The position numbers and the translations under genes were made by a program. Below are positions 42,645-51,983 of a DNA stretch of 64,000 nt, in pieces. Under the pieces are notes generated by a model, which worked only from the letters and a program-made list of their open reading frames with translations, ran no database searches and was not told the DNA's origin. The DNA comes from Desulfosporosinus sp. OT (lineage in GTDB: Bacteria; Bacillota; Desulfitobacteriia; Desulfitobacteriales; Desulfitobacteriaceae): contig NZ_AGAF01000104.1 of the NCBI RefSeq assembly GCF_000224515.1, forward strand, positions 1 to 64,000. The letters run 5' to 3'. Numbering within the stretch: the first letter of the stretch is position 1; each line of letters starts with the position of its first letter.

Positions 42645-43373
42645 TCATTGCACGGTGCTTTCTCCTGTTATCACCCAGCGGGAATTCTGTTTGAGCATAT
42701 TTACTCGGACATGTACATTCTGTTCATGCTCTTCCCCGATTGCTGCGGCATCTGCTAAGCTATAATCTCTTGCCGTATATCGGTAATCAACCCGTAGTGT
42801 GGCTGTATTTGCCTCTGCACTTTCCACATCGACCCGGTCAAACGTTATTTGACTGACATCTAACCCTAGACCTTGAGCCAAGTATTCCTCTGCACGGCGC
42901 GCATGTTTTTCAAACAATTCCCCTGTATAGGCTTTCGCTAGTTTGAGGCGGAATGAATCGATATCTGAAGATTTCCAAGCTCCAAAGAAAATCCCGATAT
43001 CTTGTTTATAGTCGGTAATGATTTGTTGTTTCAGTGAGCTCAACGCCGTGACATCTTTGTTGCTTACATTTTGATCGAGAGGAGGTGCATCGTTTTTTTG
43101 TACTGCTGAATCTGGACTTAGTGCATTTAGACCATCTCCATCCAAGGGAACATTATTTGCAGATAGAGCGTCCGGTGCCGTGTTTAAGACCGGAGAGGTT
43201 CCAGCTGGGTCACTTACTGTTCCCGAAACTGTTTGTATCTTGTCTTGGCCACGTAGCCTGGAAATAAACGAAGTGGGGGAGCTCGAATTCGTGAGTAAAG
43301 ACACACCCAAGGTTCCAACTAATACACCGAGACCTAAAGCCAGAGCTCCAAATAAATAATTCATTTTACGCAT
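42645..43373 (-). CDS. secreted or membrane-anchored protein of unknown function
   Basis: 242 residues. One N-terminal hydrophobic helix (about 5-28) and then a low-complexity Ser/Pro/Asp stretch (about 30-105) as linker. A compact C-terminal domain (about 108-242) rich in helices (FRLKLAKAYTGELFEKHARRAEEYLAQG) precedes a beta sheet (ATLRVDYRYTAR ... HVRVNMLKQNSRWVITGES), an order like NTF2-type domains. I recognise no family. A similar layout (helix, Pro/Thr linker, helical domain) recurs in the next upstream gene, so the two may work together. The ribosome site AAAGGAG is 12 bases from the ATG and lies inside a perfect hairpin arm. Confidence 0.65.
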   Translation of the reverse strand: MRKMNYLFGALALGLGVLVGTLGVSLLTNSSSPTSFISRLRGQDKIQTVSGTVSDPAGTSPVLNTAPDALSANNVPLDGDGLNALSPDSAVQKNDAPPLDQNVSNKDVTALSSLKQQIITDYKQDIGIFFGAWKSSDIDSFRLKLAKAYTGELFEKHARRAEEYLAQGLGLDVSQITFDRVDVESAEANTATLRVDYRYTARDYSLADAAAIGEEHEQNVHVRVNMLKQNSRWVITGESTVQ

Positions 43374-43385
43374 ATAAACCGCAAT

Positions 43386-43429
43386 CTCCTTTAATTGGAT
43401 TTTATGATTATTTTTACCAATTAAAGGAG
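43386..43429 (-). promoter_or_regulatory. hairpin that sequesters the ribosome-binding site
   Basis: In the minus-strand RNA, CTCCTTTAATTGG pairs perfectly over 13 bp with CCAATTAAAGGAG, which contains the AAAGGAG ribosome site of the 42645-43373 gene. The loop is 18 bases. The AT-rich stem would melt easily, so translation could depend on temperature, on a protein, or on a competing fold. Confidence 0.6.
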
Positions 43430-43480
43430 GTATTAGACATTCACATTCCCGATGTTAGAAGTTGAACCATGAGCTGGCGA

Positions 43481-43523
43481 AAAAGAGGAAGGCCTGTCCC
43501 CTTGGGGCAGGCCTTCCTCTTTT
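43481..43523 (-). terminator. strong GC-rich terminator
   Basis: AAAAGAGGAAGGCCTG pairs with CAGGCCTTCCTCTTTT, with an inner CCCC/GGGG stem. On the minus strand a T5 run follows. It separates the two unknown secreted proteins into two transcripts. The AT-rich stretch 43524-43869 shows no gene. Confidence 0.8.
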
Positions 43524-43869
43524 CTATTCAATTTTTATTGTTTACCCAACAACTAAATTTGGTTTTTAACCTTGCAAAACAATACAAGATCATAGTAAGA
43601 GATTTAGTTGCCTATTCAATTCAGATTAATAAATCAAAAACTCTTATAAAATCAATCCTTTAAATTCAAATTAAGAATTTATATTGAGTCCAAGCTCCTC
43701 ATGTTCTTAACAAAACATTATTGTAGCTATGTCTAATTTATTGTAAAGTTATAACTTAATTCAACAGCCATTGTGCACCTTGAACTATTCAGCGTATTTC
43801 TTATCGCCTACAATACTCTAGCTAAGCTTCATTTCATTCCTATTTACACTACGTTATCTAATGCCTGAA

Positions 43870-44616
43870 TTATGTCCGTTTGGTTGCAAACGGCGTCGCC
43901 CCGTAGATTTTTGAATTTACTTCATTACGCATGAGATGCGCATCTAAATCGTGAATTTCTTGGTGGAACTGTTCGATCCGTGTTTTATCCTTTGAATCAT
44001 AGGCATCGATTCCTCTGTTTAGAAGCACATCCAAGTAGCCTGTGAGCGCTGCTGCTTTAGAAACATTCGCTTCATTCTTGAACTGCTTGTCCAATAAGGT
44101 TTTATGAAACACAATATACTTCTTAAGATCTTCTTCATTCAACTGAGGGCCCGCAGCCGGCCCATAGAGATAACCGTCTACATATTCGTGGATGTTCCAT
44201 GCGGCGCCAAAGATTAATGTTTTAGCATCATTGCCTAAGGCATTTTCGCCGAAGTACGTGGCCACAGATGGGGCTAAGTCAATTTGACTGGTGTCCGGTT
44301 CTCTATATTTATTTTTGGAACCGGCATTAACTTGCGGGGGTGGGTTAATCGTACTGGGTTCTGTCGCTGTCGGCGAGACTGTTTCAGGTGGCGCTGTGCC
44401 GTCAGGCAACACCGTGTCTTTAGCTCCATCAGTTGCCTTATTACCATCAACGGCTGGGGATTGAATGACTACCGAGTCAGTGATGGAGCTTTGTTGCCTA
44501 AAAACTTTCCAGACACTTGGGCCATAAACCCCTGCAGCAACTACAGCTCCAGCTAGAACCAACGTTCCAGCTAAGGTTGCTATCCTCTTTTTGTCCATTG
44601 GCATCAGTGGTTTCAT
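43870..44616 (-). CDS. secreted or membrane-anchored protein of unknown function
   Basis: 248 residues: a short cytoplasmic N-terminus, one hydrophobic helix (about 12-30), a Pro/Thr/Ser-rich linker (about 45-110) and a mainly helical domain (about 115-235) with DLAPSVATYFGENALG, NIHEYVDGYLYGP and FHQEIHDLDAHLMRNE. No family recognised and no cysteines or catalytic signature stand out. ATG at 44616 has AAGGAGGG 9 bases upstream. It shares design with the downstream gene at 42645-43373 but not its sequence. Its distance to galU (about 200 bases) and the terminator behind it suggest a single-gene transcript. Confidence 0.65.
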   Translation of the reverse strand: MKPLMPMDKKRIATLAGTLVLAGAVVAAGVYGPSVWKVFRQQSSITDSVVIQSPAVDGNKATDGAKDTVLPDGTAPPETVSPTATEPSTINPPPQVNAGSKNKYREPDTSQIDLAPSVATYFGENALGNDAKTLIFGAAWNIHEYVDGYLYGPAAGPQLNEEDLKKYIVFHKTLLDKQFKNEANVSKAAALTGYLDVLLNRGIDAYDSKDKTRIEQFHQEIHDLDAHLMRNEVNSKIYGATPFATKRT

Positions 44617-44818
44617 TGATCTCTTCCCTCCTTAAAAATTCTTTTGTATTTTGGTACGTTAGTATTTTACCAATTTTTAGGAGAGAAGCTTGTCACTTTT
44701 GCTGTAGAGCTTGGCCCATTTTCCGTCCTCTATTTTTGAGAAATGCTAAGAGATTCCTTTCAGTACACAAATTTCGCGAAAATCAAGCAGCATTGTCCAA
44801 ATAAATTTTTCGTCTCTT

Positions 44819-45703
44819 TTAGTCAATTTCAGATTTTAGAACCAAAGTCTTTAAATAGTTCATAAGCTCGTCCGAAAGATCCCCTCGGCGCAATGCATAT
44901 TCAATCGTCGCTTCCACAAAACCCAGCTTATCCCCGACGTCATAGCGCCGACCTTCAAATTCATAAGCAAGGATTTCTTGATAGCGACCCAATTCCTTAA
45001 TCCCATCCGTGAGCTGAATCTCGCCACCCTTGCCTGGCTGAAGAATGCTCAAAATATTAAAGATCTCTGGATTTAAGATATACCTACCCATTATGGCTAA
45101 GCGAGTCTCCGGAGCATCTTCCGAACGAGGTTTCTCCACCATATTCTTCGCTCGATATAGTCGATCGGCAAACTTTTCACCATCAACAATCCCATATTTA
45201 GACGTATCTTCCAGCGGAACCTCCTGGACCCCAACTATACTTGCTCCATAACGCTCGTAATGATTCATCATTTGGCGCAAAGCAGGCACTTCAGAATAGA
45301 TAACATCATCACCTAGCAGAACTGCAAACGGTTCATTACCAATGAATTTTCGGGCACTGTAAATCGCATGTCCCAAACCCAACGCTTCTTTTTGTCGAAC
45401 GTAATAAATATCAGCCATACGGGCAACATCTTGCACCAAATCCAAAAGTTCATCTTTGGAGTTTTTCTCCAAAAATCCCTCTAGTTCCATCGAGCGATCA
45501 AAGTGGTCTTCGATGGCCCGCTTATTGCGTCCTGTAACTATAATTATGTCTTCAATCCCGGATTGAATAGCCTCTTCAACAATATATTGAATGGTTGGTT
45601 TATCTACAATCGGCAGCATCTCTTTCGGTTGAGCCTTCGTTGCTGGTAAAAAACGAGTTCCCAGACCGGCTGCAGGTATCACTGCTTTACGAATTTTGCG
45701 CAT
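44819..45703 (-). CDS. galU: UTP-glucose-1-phosphate uridylyltransferase
   Basis: 294 residues, the normal length. Signatures [30 protein letters not shown], split here as [15 protein letters not shown] and [10 protein letters not shown], identify Gal[15 protein letters not shown] and [15 protein letters not shown] are also present. It forms UDP-glucose in the cytoplasm for wall glycans and glycolipids, and so supports the polysaccharide locus although it is outside it. ATG at 45703 with AAAGGAG 8 bases upstream. A Spo0A box lies about 95 bases upstream of the start. Confidence 0.93.
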   Translation of the reverse strand: MRKIRKAVIPAAGLGTRFLPATKAQPKEMLPIVDKPTIQYIVEEAIQSGIEDIIIVTGRNKRAIEDHFDRSMELEGFLEKNSKDELLDLVQDVARMADIYYVRQKEALGLGHAIYSARKFIGNEPFAVLLGDDVIYSEVPALRQMMNHYERYGASIVGVQEVPLEDTSKYGIVDGEKFADRLYRAKNMVEKPRSEDAPETRLAIMGRYILNPEIFNILSILQPGKGGEIQLTDGIKELGRYQEILAYEFEGRRYDVGDKLGFVEATIEYALRRGDLSDELMNYLKTLVLKSEID

Positions 45704-45796
45704 CTTTCTACTCTCCTTTTAATACTACAATTTATTTTACCTCTAATGTATATATAAAAACAACTCAACTAATTCGTCTATTACCTAACAGGTATT

Positions 45797-45824
45797 CTTT
45801 CGACATTTAAATATCTATACCTGC
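45797..45824 (-). promoter_or_regulatory. Spo0A box and imperfect sigma-H-like site upstream of galU
   Basis: Minus-strand GCAGGTATA, 11 bases, then GTCGAAAGA. It contains a perfect Spo0A box (TGTCGAA) but departs from the sigma-H consensus at one -35 and one -10 position. A weak candidate for sporulation-linked control of galU. Confidence 0.3.
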
Positions 45825-45858
45825 TGTTTGTTAATAAAAACTGTAAAAAATTACAATA

Positions 45859-45885
45859 AAGACGAGGGTATTGTACCCTCGTCTT
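45859..45885 (-). terminator. 12-bp perfect hairpin
   Basis: AAGACGAGGGTA-ttg-TACCCTCGTCTT. On the minus strand TTTATTGTAATTTTTT follows, so it would stop minus-strand transcription arriving from the chemotaxis-receptor side before galU. Confidence 0.65.
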
Positions 45886-45911
45886 CCAAAACATACCTGA
45901 GCAGGTAATGC

Positions 45912-46355
45912 ATGCTCCAAATTTGTTCTAACCATACTAAATCCATGAAAACGCTTAGACGCTTCTTGATTTACGGAATCATCGGCCTTGTCCTTGAGGT
46001 CGTCTATACAGGTTTGGCGTCCCTCCTCAAAGGGGACTTAAGCATGCAAGGGTTCACCTTCTTGGTGATGATTCCTATTTATGGTCTCTTGGTGTTCCTT
46101 GAACCCTTTCATACTCACTTACGTCCTTACCCCTGGTGGCTCCGCGGACTGGTCTATTTAGTGATGATCTGGTTAATTGAATATTTAGGTGGGTTTATTT
46201 TAGCCGAAATCTTAGGACATTGTCCTTGGTGCTACAGTGACCCTTTAAATGTTAAGGGATATATCACCCTTCGGATGGCTCCTGAATGGTTTCTTGTTGG
46301 CTTAGGTTCTGAAGTTCTCCATGATTACTTCGATGCCTTGCCTGTCGACATCTAA
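45912..46355 (+). CDS. CmpB-type putative permease (PF06541-like)
   Basis: 147 residues, four membrane helices. The pattern RRFLIYGIIGLVLEVVYTGL, then FLVMIPIYGLLVFLEPFH and CPWCYSDPLNVKGYITL, is that of the putative ABC-transporter type IV (CmpB) family, whose transport role is not proved; no ATPase gene is adjacent. Two starts are possible: ATG at 45912 with a weak AGCAGG site, and ATG at 45945, which fits the family N-terminus (MKTLRRFL) but has no ribosome site. It is the only plus-strand gene in this part and ends six bases before the convergent chemotaxis-receptor gene. Confidence 0.75.
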   Translation: MLQICSNHTKSMKTLRRFLIYGIIGLVLEVVYTGLASLLKGDLSMQGFTFLVMIPIYGLLVFLEPFHTHLRPYPWWLRGLVYLVMIWLIEYLGGFILAEILGHCPWCYSDPLNVKGYITLRMAPEWFLVGLGSEVLHDYFDALPVDI

Positions 46356-46360
46356 TCGAC

Positions 46361-48082
46361 TCAAATCTTGAAGTGCGAGATTAACTGCTTTAAATCCTTG
46401 GCCAAAACGTCTAGGCTTTCTGCAGAGGCAAATAATTCTTCGACAGAAGCGTTTTGTTCCTCGGCGGCTGCAGCTGTAGTTTGAGTACCTGCTGAGGTGG
46501 ATTCGGCTTGATTTACAACCGTTTGCATACCGACTTTTATTTGTTCCCCGTCTTGTTGGACTTTCTGAACAGTAACTTCAATATCCTGGGCTAATCCAGC
46601 ACTTTCTTCTACAGAATCGAGAATTACAGTGAATTGATGGGAGATTTCTTTTAAGTATGCGCTGCCTTGATTAACACTATCCACGCTAGTTTTCATCCCT
46701 TGATGAGCACTCCGCGAAGCCTGTTGCATTTCCTGTACTCTCTGAGAAATATCGACCAAGCTGGATTGAACTTGCTCGGCAAGTTTACGGACTTCCTCAG
46801 CCACAACTGCAAATCCCCGGCCATTTTCTCCAGCACGTGCCGCTTCAATTGCCGCGTTTAATGCTAAGAGGTTCGTTTGTTGCGCAATATTGTCGATAAT
46901 TTGCACCGTCTTGGCGATCTCCTCTGATTTTTCATCCACATCTCCAATTACCTGGCTCAAACTGTGGACCTGGCTCTCAATTTCAGCCATTTGATTAACC
47001 ACTTGTCCGAGGGCACGGTTTCCATCGCTAGAAAGTTCAGCAGAGCGCCTGGATGCACGACTTACTTTTCCGGCGTGCTGCTCAGTCTGCTTTAACTCAT
47101 CAATCACTAAGCTCATCCGTTCATGGTTCTCTGTCATTTCCTTAACTTGCATTTGAGCATCGGTCGCCATTTCAGTCGCCGATGTCGCAACTTGTTCAGC
47201 GGCCTGAGATGATTGTTCGGCACCTTGGCGCATCTCTTGAGCGGTTTGTGCTACTTGATTGGCCATGTCGACCACTTTTGTCATTGTGCCCCTCAAAGAG
47301 AGTACCATATCACCGAAGGCCTTATGTAATTCTACTCCTTCATGGTTCCACGCTTTCCAAGGGGCCTTCTTTTTCCGAGCAATATCTCCGGCAGCTATTT
47401 CGTTGGCATTGACCACCAAATGGTGCATCATATTACCGAGAGCCCGGCTTAACACCCAGCCGATGACAATACTAACCAAGACATCAATTATGACAAGAAT
47501 CACCGAAACAAACGAGGCTTTTTTGAAGATCTGGCTCGTAGTTTCTGTGCTGTGCGTATTCACTTTATCCAATCTAGAGTCAACCATCTTTTGGATAATA
47601 TCTCCCGCCAACTGGTTTTTGGGTCCGGCTACTTCATACATATTGGCTAAAGCTTCATTTATTCTTCCATTTATAGCATCTTGAATCGTAACTTGAGATG
47701 ATACTACATAATCATTCCAAGCGGTTTTAAATTTTTTCCATGACGCATCTTCTTCTGGCGACCTTGAAACAGCTTCGAACTTGGCAATCTCTGCTATCAT
47801 TGAATCCTTTTTCTGATCTACTTTGTCTAAGAAATTCTGACGTTCTTGAGGATTACGTGCGCTAACTGCTAAGACAACATTTGTCCTATAGACCTGAGCA
47901 TCAAAATGCATCTGCGAGAGTAAGTTCATGGGAACCACATCCTGCTGATAAACCTGATCCGAAGCATTATGCATTTGGGACATCCCATAGATCCCGATTG
48001 CTCCTACGACGCCTGCTGCCAAAGCAATAAACATCATTAAGGCCGTGACTTGGACTCCAAGTCTCCTATTTCTTAAATTCAT
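46361..48082 (-). CDS. methyl-accepting chemotaxis protein
   Basis: 573 residues: an N-terminal membrane helix (about 10-32), a four-helix-bundle ligand domain (4HB_MCP, about 35-185), a second membrane helix (about 190-212), HAMP, and the long cytoplasmic signalling domain with the invariant hairpin tip ([20 protein letters not shown], then [17 protein letters not shown]). It senses an unknown ligand and controls CheA. ATG at 48082 has GGAG 8 bases upstream; the GTG three codons earlier lies on the ribosome site. No che genes are near, so it is a stand-alone receptor. Two inverted Spo0A boxes lie about 200 bases upstream. Confidence 0.92.
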   Translation of the reverse strand: MNLRNRRLGVQVTALMMFIALAAGVVGAIGIYGMSQMHNASDQVYQQDVVPMNLLSQMHFDAQVYRTNVVLAVSARNPQERQNFLDKVDQKKDSMIAEIAKFEAVSRSPEEDASWKKFKTAWNDYVVSSQVTIQDAINGRINEALANMYEVAGPKNQLAGDIIQKMVDSRLDKVNTHSTETTSQIFKKASFVSVILVIIDVLVSIVIGWVLSRALGNMMHHLVVNANEIAAGDIARKKKAPWKAWNHEGVELHKAFGDMVLSLRGTMTKVVDMANQVAQTAQEMRQGAEQSSQAAEQVATSATEMATDAQMQVKEMTENHERMSLVIDELKQTEQHAGKVSRASRRSAELSSDGNRALGQVVNQMAEIESQVHSLSQVIGDVDEKSEEIAKTVQIIDNIAQQTNLLALNAAIEAARAGENGRGFAVVAEEVRKLAEQVQSSLVDISQRVQEMQQASRSAHQGMKTSVDSVNQGSAYLKEISHQFTVILDSVEESAGLAQDIEVTVQKVQQDGEQIKVGMQTVVNQAESTSAGTQTTAAAAEEQNASVEELFASAESLDVLAKDLKQLISHFKI

Positions 48083-48287
48083 CTCTTTCACTCCTTTAAA
48101 CGAATTATTGTCTAACTTGTATAATCGTTCTTCTTCAGAAATCTAATCCCTATGTTTTCACTCCAAATAGATTATTAATTATGTTCTTATATGTTTTAAT
48201 CACTAGTTATTAACCGTTCTTAATTAAAGCTTCACCGTGCATTCAGACTATTGAGATGAAAGATATACTACTGCCCTAAAATGTGTA

Positions 48288-48320
48288 TTTCGACATAGAA
48301 AATGAATATTCCTGTCGAAA
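48288..48320. promoter_or_regulatory. pair of inverted Spo0A boxes
   Basis: TTTCGACA (48288-48295) and TGTCGAAA (48313-48320) are perfect inverted copies of the Spo0A box. On the minus strand ACAGGAATA and GTCGAAATA stand 12 bases apart, close to a sigma-H promoter. The candidate target is the chemotaxis-receptor gene about 200 bases downstream. Confidence 0.4.
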
Positions 48321-48338
48321 TTTTTCATCCAATAAATA

Positions 48339-48462
48339 AAACTTGGCTGGCGCCCACACGAAGACACTGTCTTCGCACGTATTAACCCTTCTTGCAGACA
48401 CTGTCTTCGCACGTATTAGCCTTCTTACAGTATGTAACGAAGTTATACTTTCTGATAAGTAT
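48339..48462 (+). repeat. intergenic repeat element, type B copy 1
   Basis: It starts with AAACTTGGCTGGCGCC, shared with 53004-53019 and, inverted, with 63244-63259. Two palindromic units GACACTGTCTTC-GCACGTATTA follow, and it ends with AGTTATACTTTCTGA (48441-48455), shared with 53204-53218, just before the clpP terminator. It is non-coding; frames through it give nonsense peptides such as CEDSVF. Confidence 0.75.
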
Positions 48463-48464
48463 AA

Positions 48465-48510
48465 AAAAACAAACCGCAAGAGCCATTTAAAACTCTTGCG
48501 GTTTGTTTTT
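48465..48510 (-). terminator. terminator of clpP
   Basis: AAAAACAAACCGCAAGAG and its perfect complement (18-bp stem) with a 10-base loop, followed on the minus strand by TTTTTTT. It lies 15 bases after the clpP stop codon. Confidence 0.88.
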
Positions 48511-48525
48511 GTTCTTTTCACTTAA

Positions 48526-49143
48526 CTACTTCTTGGTTTCGTTAGTAGGTTCCAACTTCTCTAAGATCTGATCGACGAGACCATATTCTTTTGCCTCTTC
48601 GGCAGTCATGTAGTAATCCCGCTCTGTGTCTTTCTCAATTTTCTCTAACGGCTGGCCAGTTCTTTCCGAAAGAATTTTATTCATCTTGGCCTTGGTTCGG
48701 AGCAGCTGTTTAGCATGAATTTCAATCTCGGTCGCTTGTCCAGAAAGTCCGTGACCACCAATTAATGGCTGATGGATCAGAACCTCTGAGTTGGGAAGAG
48801 CGACCCGCTTCCCTTTTGCACCTGCTGTAAGAAGGAATGCCCCCATACTGGCTGCCATCCCAATACAGATCGTGCGGACATCTGAGCGTATATACTGCAT
48901 GGTGTCATAAATGGCCATTCCAGCTGTGATCGAACCACCAGGGCTATTGATATACAGATTGATATCTTTTTCTGGATCTTCTGCTTCGAGGAAAAGCATT
49001 TGGGCTACAACCAGATTGGACACATCATCATCAATTGCACCCCCGAGAAAGATGATACGGTCTTTTAAAAGACGAGAGTAAATATCGTAGGAGCGCTCCC
49101 CACGATTGGTTTGTTCAACGACCATTGGGACTAAATAACCCAT
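48526..49143 (-). CDS. clpP: ATP-dependent Clp protease proteolytic subunit
   Basis: 205 residues, the usual length. The serine protease triad is visible: Ser in [11 protein letters not shown], His in [11 protein letters not shown] and the Asp in [29 protein letters not shown] forms the handle region. It forms the tetradecameric chamber that degrades proteins fed by ClpX/ClpC. ATG at 49143 follows AGGGGGAA. tig and clpX, its usual neighbours, are absent here, so it stands alone with its own terminator and could be a second paralogue. I cannot judge that from this window. Confidence 0.93.
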   Translation of the reverse strand: MGYLVPMVVEQTNRGERSYDIYSRLLKDRIIFLGGAIDDDVSNLVVAQMLFLEAEDPEKDINLYINSPGGSITAGMAIYDTMQYIRSDVRTICIGMAASMGAFLLTAGAKGKRVALPNSEVLIHQPLIGGHGLSGQATEIEIHAKQLLRTKAKMNKILSERTGQPLEKIEKDTERDYYMTAEEAKEYGLVDQILEKLEPTNETKK

Positions 49144-49367
49144 TTATAATTCCCCCTATTCGTCTTTATTATTTATTACTGCAATCCAACTTAGTATATT
49201 CTCACCGATTAATTTTATTTTAGTACAATGGTCAGTAAAGGTCAAATTTTTTAATCGAGAAAATAAGATCTACTTTCTACTCACTCTAAAAAGCTTGGCA
49301 AAGAAACCATAAATATTCTATATATGGTACATATTGTACTCTTCAGGAGCTCTCAATGCAAATCTAT

Positions 49368-51116
49368 CTAGGCCTTAAACTTGACAAAGAATGTCGATCC
49401 ATTCGGGCTGGTTTCCACCTTGATTTTAGCGTTATGCCGGGTAGCGATTCCATAACATACAGCCAAACCTAAACCTGTGCCTTTCTCCTTGGTAGTAAAA
49501 AAAGGAGTCCCTAATGAATCCATGATTTCTGGTGCAATGCCCTTCCCTTCATCCTGTATGGCTAGGACCACTTCATCGTCCTCGACTAGGGTTTTTATTA
49601 CAAGCGCCCCTTCTTCCTCCATTGCTTCCAGCCCATTCCGCGTTAAATTGAGGATCATCTGGAGAATCTCTTTTTCGTCTAATAGTAAATCCGGGAGTAC
49701 TCCTAATTCGGCAGTTACTAACTTGTCGCCACGAATGGCATCAACTTGAACAAGCGGTAAGATGCTTTCTATAATATCATTCAGATTATGCAGAGCGAGT
49801 TCTGTTGTTTTAGTACGACTTATCGATAGAAATTTAGTAATAATTGAATTCGCTCGATCAAGTTCACTTATCATGAGAGGAATATAATCGCTGTATTTAT
49901 CGAAACTTTTATGTTCCTGGATGAGTTGCAAAAAGCCTCTGACGGTTGTCATCGGATTTCTAACTTCGTGACCAATGCTTGCCGCCATTTCACCGACCAG
50001 ATTCATCTGATCCATCCGTGTCATTTCTTTCTCCAACTTCTTTTGTGCAGTAACATCCTTGACAATTGTTGAGGCACCAATAATTTCGCCATTATGACCC
50101 TTAATAGGTGACACCGTCAAATAAACATGAATAAACTTTTCATCTTTCCTTTGACGTATTGCCTCATAATGTGTCACGGGCATTCCGTGAAAGATAATTT
50201 GTAAAACTTTATCAAACTCAAGCTGTTTGTCGAGAGGAATTATTTTCTTAATCGGCTCCCCTATAATTTCCGCTTCAGAGTACCCGTAAATGCACTCTGC
50301 TCCTCTATTCCAGTCGATAATGATTCCATCAAGGGTCATCCCTATGATTCCATCATCTGTCGACTCAACGATCGATGCCAGTCGTAGGACCTTTTCTTCA
50401 ATCTGCTTACGTTCTCCGACCTCTTTGATGAGCTGTTGGTTTATTCCTTCCAATTCTGTCGTTCGTTCTTTAACCAACCACTCAAAGTGACTTTGATGTA
50501 AAAATTCTTGAACCCTAAATTTATAAAGCGTAAACGATAAAAACCAAGCGATTATAATAATCAAGGACACATTGATATAATGACCTTTTAGAACATCTAC
50601 ATTAGGTTGTTGATGTGTTATTTCAAACATTATAATCAAATAAGAAATGGCATAAACGCCTATGCTCACTTTCGGCCTTAAGTTAAAGAACACCGCAATT
50701 ACAAAACACCCTAAGATGTATACCGTCAATTGTCCATGAATTAGCTGATCAATCCATCCTGAAGTAATCGTACAAATGAACAAGCTAAAAAAAGCGAAGA
50801 AATTCTCATAAATTTCATGTATCCATTTCACATCATCTACAGAAGGGATCTTAGTATTCCAATAGAGGGCGGTAAATAATAGCATGCCTCCGCCTAATCC
50901 AAGATGTGAATAAAATAATAATTTATAACCCGGCGTACTCAGCCATAGACCCTTCTGATAATTACCATGATCCACAAATAAAAGGATTATATCACAAATA
51001 AGAAGTAGAGTAGCTAAAAGCCTAAGGCGAGGAAAATTCGTATAAATTTGACCTTTCCAGAATTCTTCCTCAAGTTCTCCCAGTAAATCAGCTCTGTTTC
51101 GTTTAATTAACCCCAT
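49368..51116 (-). CDS. membrane PAS sensor histidine kinase, sporulation-kinase type
   Basis: 582 residues: six or seven membrane helices (about 28-215), a short coiled coil, one PAS domain (about 245-360; DGIIIDWNRGAECIYGYSEAE), HisKA with the phospho-acceptor in GHEVRNPMTTVRGFLQL (about 378) and an HATPase domain with NLTRNGLEAM, DEGKGIAPE and KGTGLGLAV. The HEVRNPMTTVRGFLQL box is the type seen in Spo0F-phosphorylating KinA/KinB-like kinases. No response-regulator gene is near, so it is an orphan kinase. A perfect sigma-H match upstream recalls kinA of Bacillus, which is sigma-H dependent. ATG at 51116 with AGGGTG nearby. Confidence 0.88.
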   Translation of the reverse strand: MGLIKRNRADLLGELEEEFWKGQIYTNFPRLRLLATLLLICDIILLFVDHGNYQKGLWLSTPGYKLLFYSHLGLGGGMLLFTALYWNTKIPSVDDVKWIHEIYENFFAFFSLFICTITSGWIDQLIHGQLTVYILGCFVIAVFFNLRPKVSIGVYAISYLIIMFEITHQQPNVDVLKGHYINVSLIIIIAWFLSFTLYKFRVQEFLHQSHFEWLVKERTTELEGINQQLIKEVGERKQIEEKVLRLASIVESTDDGIIGMTLDGIIIDWNRGAECIYGYSEAEIIGEPIKKIIPLDKQLEFDKVLQIIFHGMPVTHYEAIRQRKDEKFIHVYLTVSPIKGHNGEIIGASTIVKDVTAQKKLEKEMTRMDQMNLVGEMAASIGHEVRNPMTTVRGFLQLIQEHKSFDKYSDYIPLMISELDRANSIITKFLSISRTKTTELALHNLNDIIESILPLVQVDAIRGDKLVTAELGVLPDLLLDEKEILQMILNLTRNGLEAMEEEGALVIKTLVEDDEVVLAIQDEGKGIAPEIMDSLGTPFFTTKEKGTGLGLAVCYGIATRHNAKIKVETSPNGSTFFVKFKA

Positions 51117-51167
51117 CGTTCACACCCTGTTCCACTTTCTTAATGGAAACAATATTTACTTAACTTT

Positions 51168-51196
51168 TAATTCTCCAAAATTCCCGATAATCCTTC
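51168..51196 (-). promoter_or_regulatory. sigma-H-like promoter of the sensor kinase
   Basis: Minus-strand GAAGGATTA, 11 bases, then GGAGAATTA. Every defined position of the sigma-H consensus is met. It lies about 50 bases upstream of the kinase start codon. Confidence 0.55.
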
Positions 51197-51299
51197 TTTA
51201 TTTGCAAAAGCGTTTCAATGCTATACAGTACGCATAATCTGCTTAACCCTATTCATCCTCCTGAATATACTGGTATTATTAAGATCCATCCCCTAGAAG

Positions 51300-51983
51300 G
51301 TGGTCGATGCAGACGTGGATCAAAGCAAGGGGCAACTTCCCCCTTATCCTTATCCTTATCCGCCTTATTTTGGAACTTATCCATTAAGCCCAAGCTTTAT
51401 TCAGGGGTATAAGCCCCCTGTTCCTAATGCGAATAATTGTGCCTCTCTCCAGGTTCAGATCTTTCCTTCGAACCAAGATGTTGATCTAAAGTATTGGATA
51501 TCTCTATCTCCCGCGCTCCTTGGAGCAGCCGGGGCTTTTTTCCTGAGCCTCTTCTCAGGCAACAATCATTCGATTGAACGCTTTGAAGGGACCCTCTTTA
51601 AACTCACTCTTGTAGGGTACGCTATTGGTGCTACAGTCTCAGTTTCTTTTTACATTTCTCATATCATTACGAACTCTAAAACCCCTCACGATCATCTACT
51701 CTATCCTGTCGTGGGAGCCCTTGTTTCGATTATCCTACTCTTCGCTGCAGATTACCTTCTTCTTTATCGATTTTTCCCCTCCAGCTTTAAAGGTGACGTA
51801 GGAGATGACCTTTGCAACCAGCTCTTCTCGTTTTTATATTTAAGCACAACAACGATTGCAACTGCAGGTTTAGGAGACATTCTACCGGCTAATGTAACGG
51901 CACGTGCTTTGATCGCCACAGAAATATCTTTTTATCTATTTACCATGGCGACGGGAATTCAACTTCTTCTTGTTCAACATTAG
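51300..51983 (+). CDS. ion-channel-like membrane protein with variant filter
   Basis: Up to 227 residues. After a Pro/Tyr-rich N-terminus (PPYPYPYPPY) come four hydrophobic helices. The last two flank a re-entrant loop FLYLSTTTIATAGLGDILP that aligns with the pore of two-helix potassium channels (Ion_trans_2), where TVGYGD is usual; here the filter reads ATAGLGD. There is no RCK/TrkA domain. The start is unclear: GTG at 51300 lacks spacing to a ribosome site, whereas GTG at 51315 has AAGGTGG about 10 bases upstream. It is divergent from the sensor kinase. Ion selectivity is unknown. Confidence 0.65.
   Translation: MVDADVDQSKGQLPPYPYPYPPYFGTYPLSPSFIQGYKPPVPNANNCASLQVQIFPSNQDVDLKYWISLSPALLGAAGAFFLSLFSGNNHSIERFEGTLFKLTLVGYAIGATVSVSFYISHIITNSKTPHDHLLYPVVGALVSIILLFAADYLLLYRFFPSSFKGDVGDDLCNQLFSFLYLSTTTIATAGLGDILPANVTARALIATEISFYLFTMATGIQLLLVQH

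Noticed and set aside
43469..43663. 64-codon plus-strand ORF
   Set aside because: It runs through the strong terminator hairpin and has no ribosome site.
44517..44804. 95-codon plus-strand ORF upstream of galU
   Set aside because: It is antisense to the start of the 43870-44616 gene, with no ribosome site and no family.
48276..48525. Short frames (60-81 codons) across the 48.3-kb repeat
   Set aside because: They are translations of the palindromic repeat units and the clpP terminator; similar nonsense peptides (CEDSVF, RLIRAKT) appear at every repeat copy in different frames.
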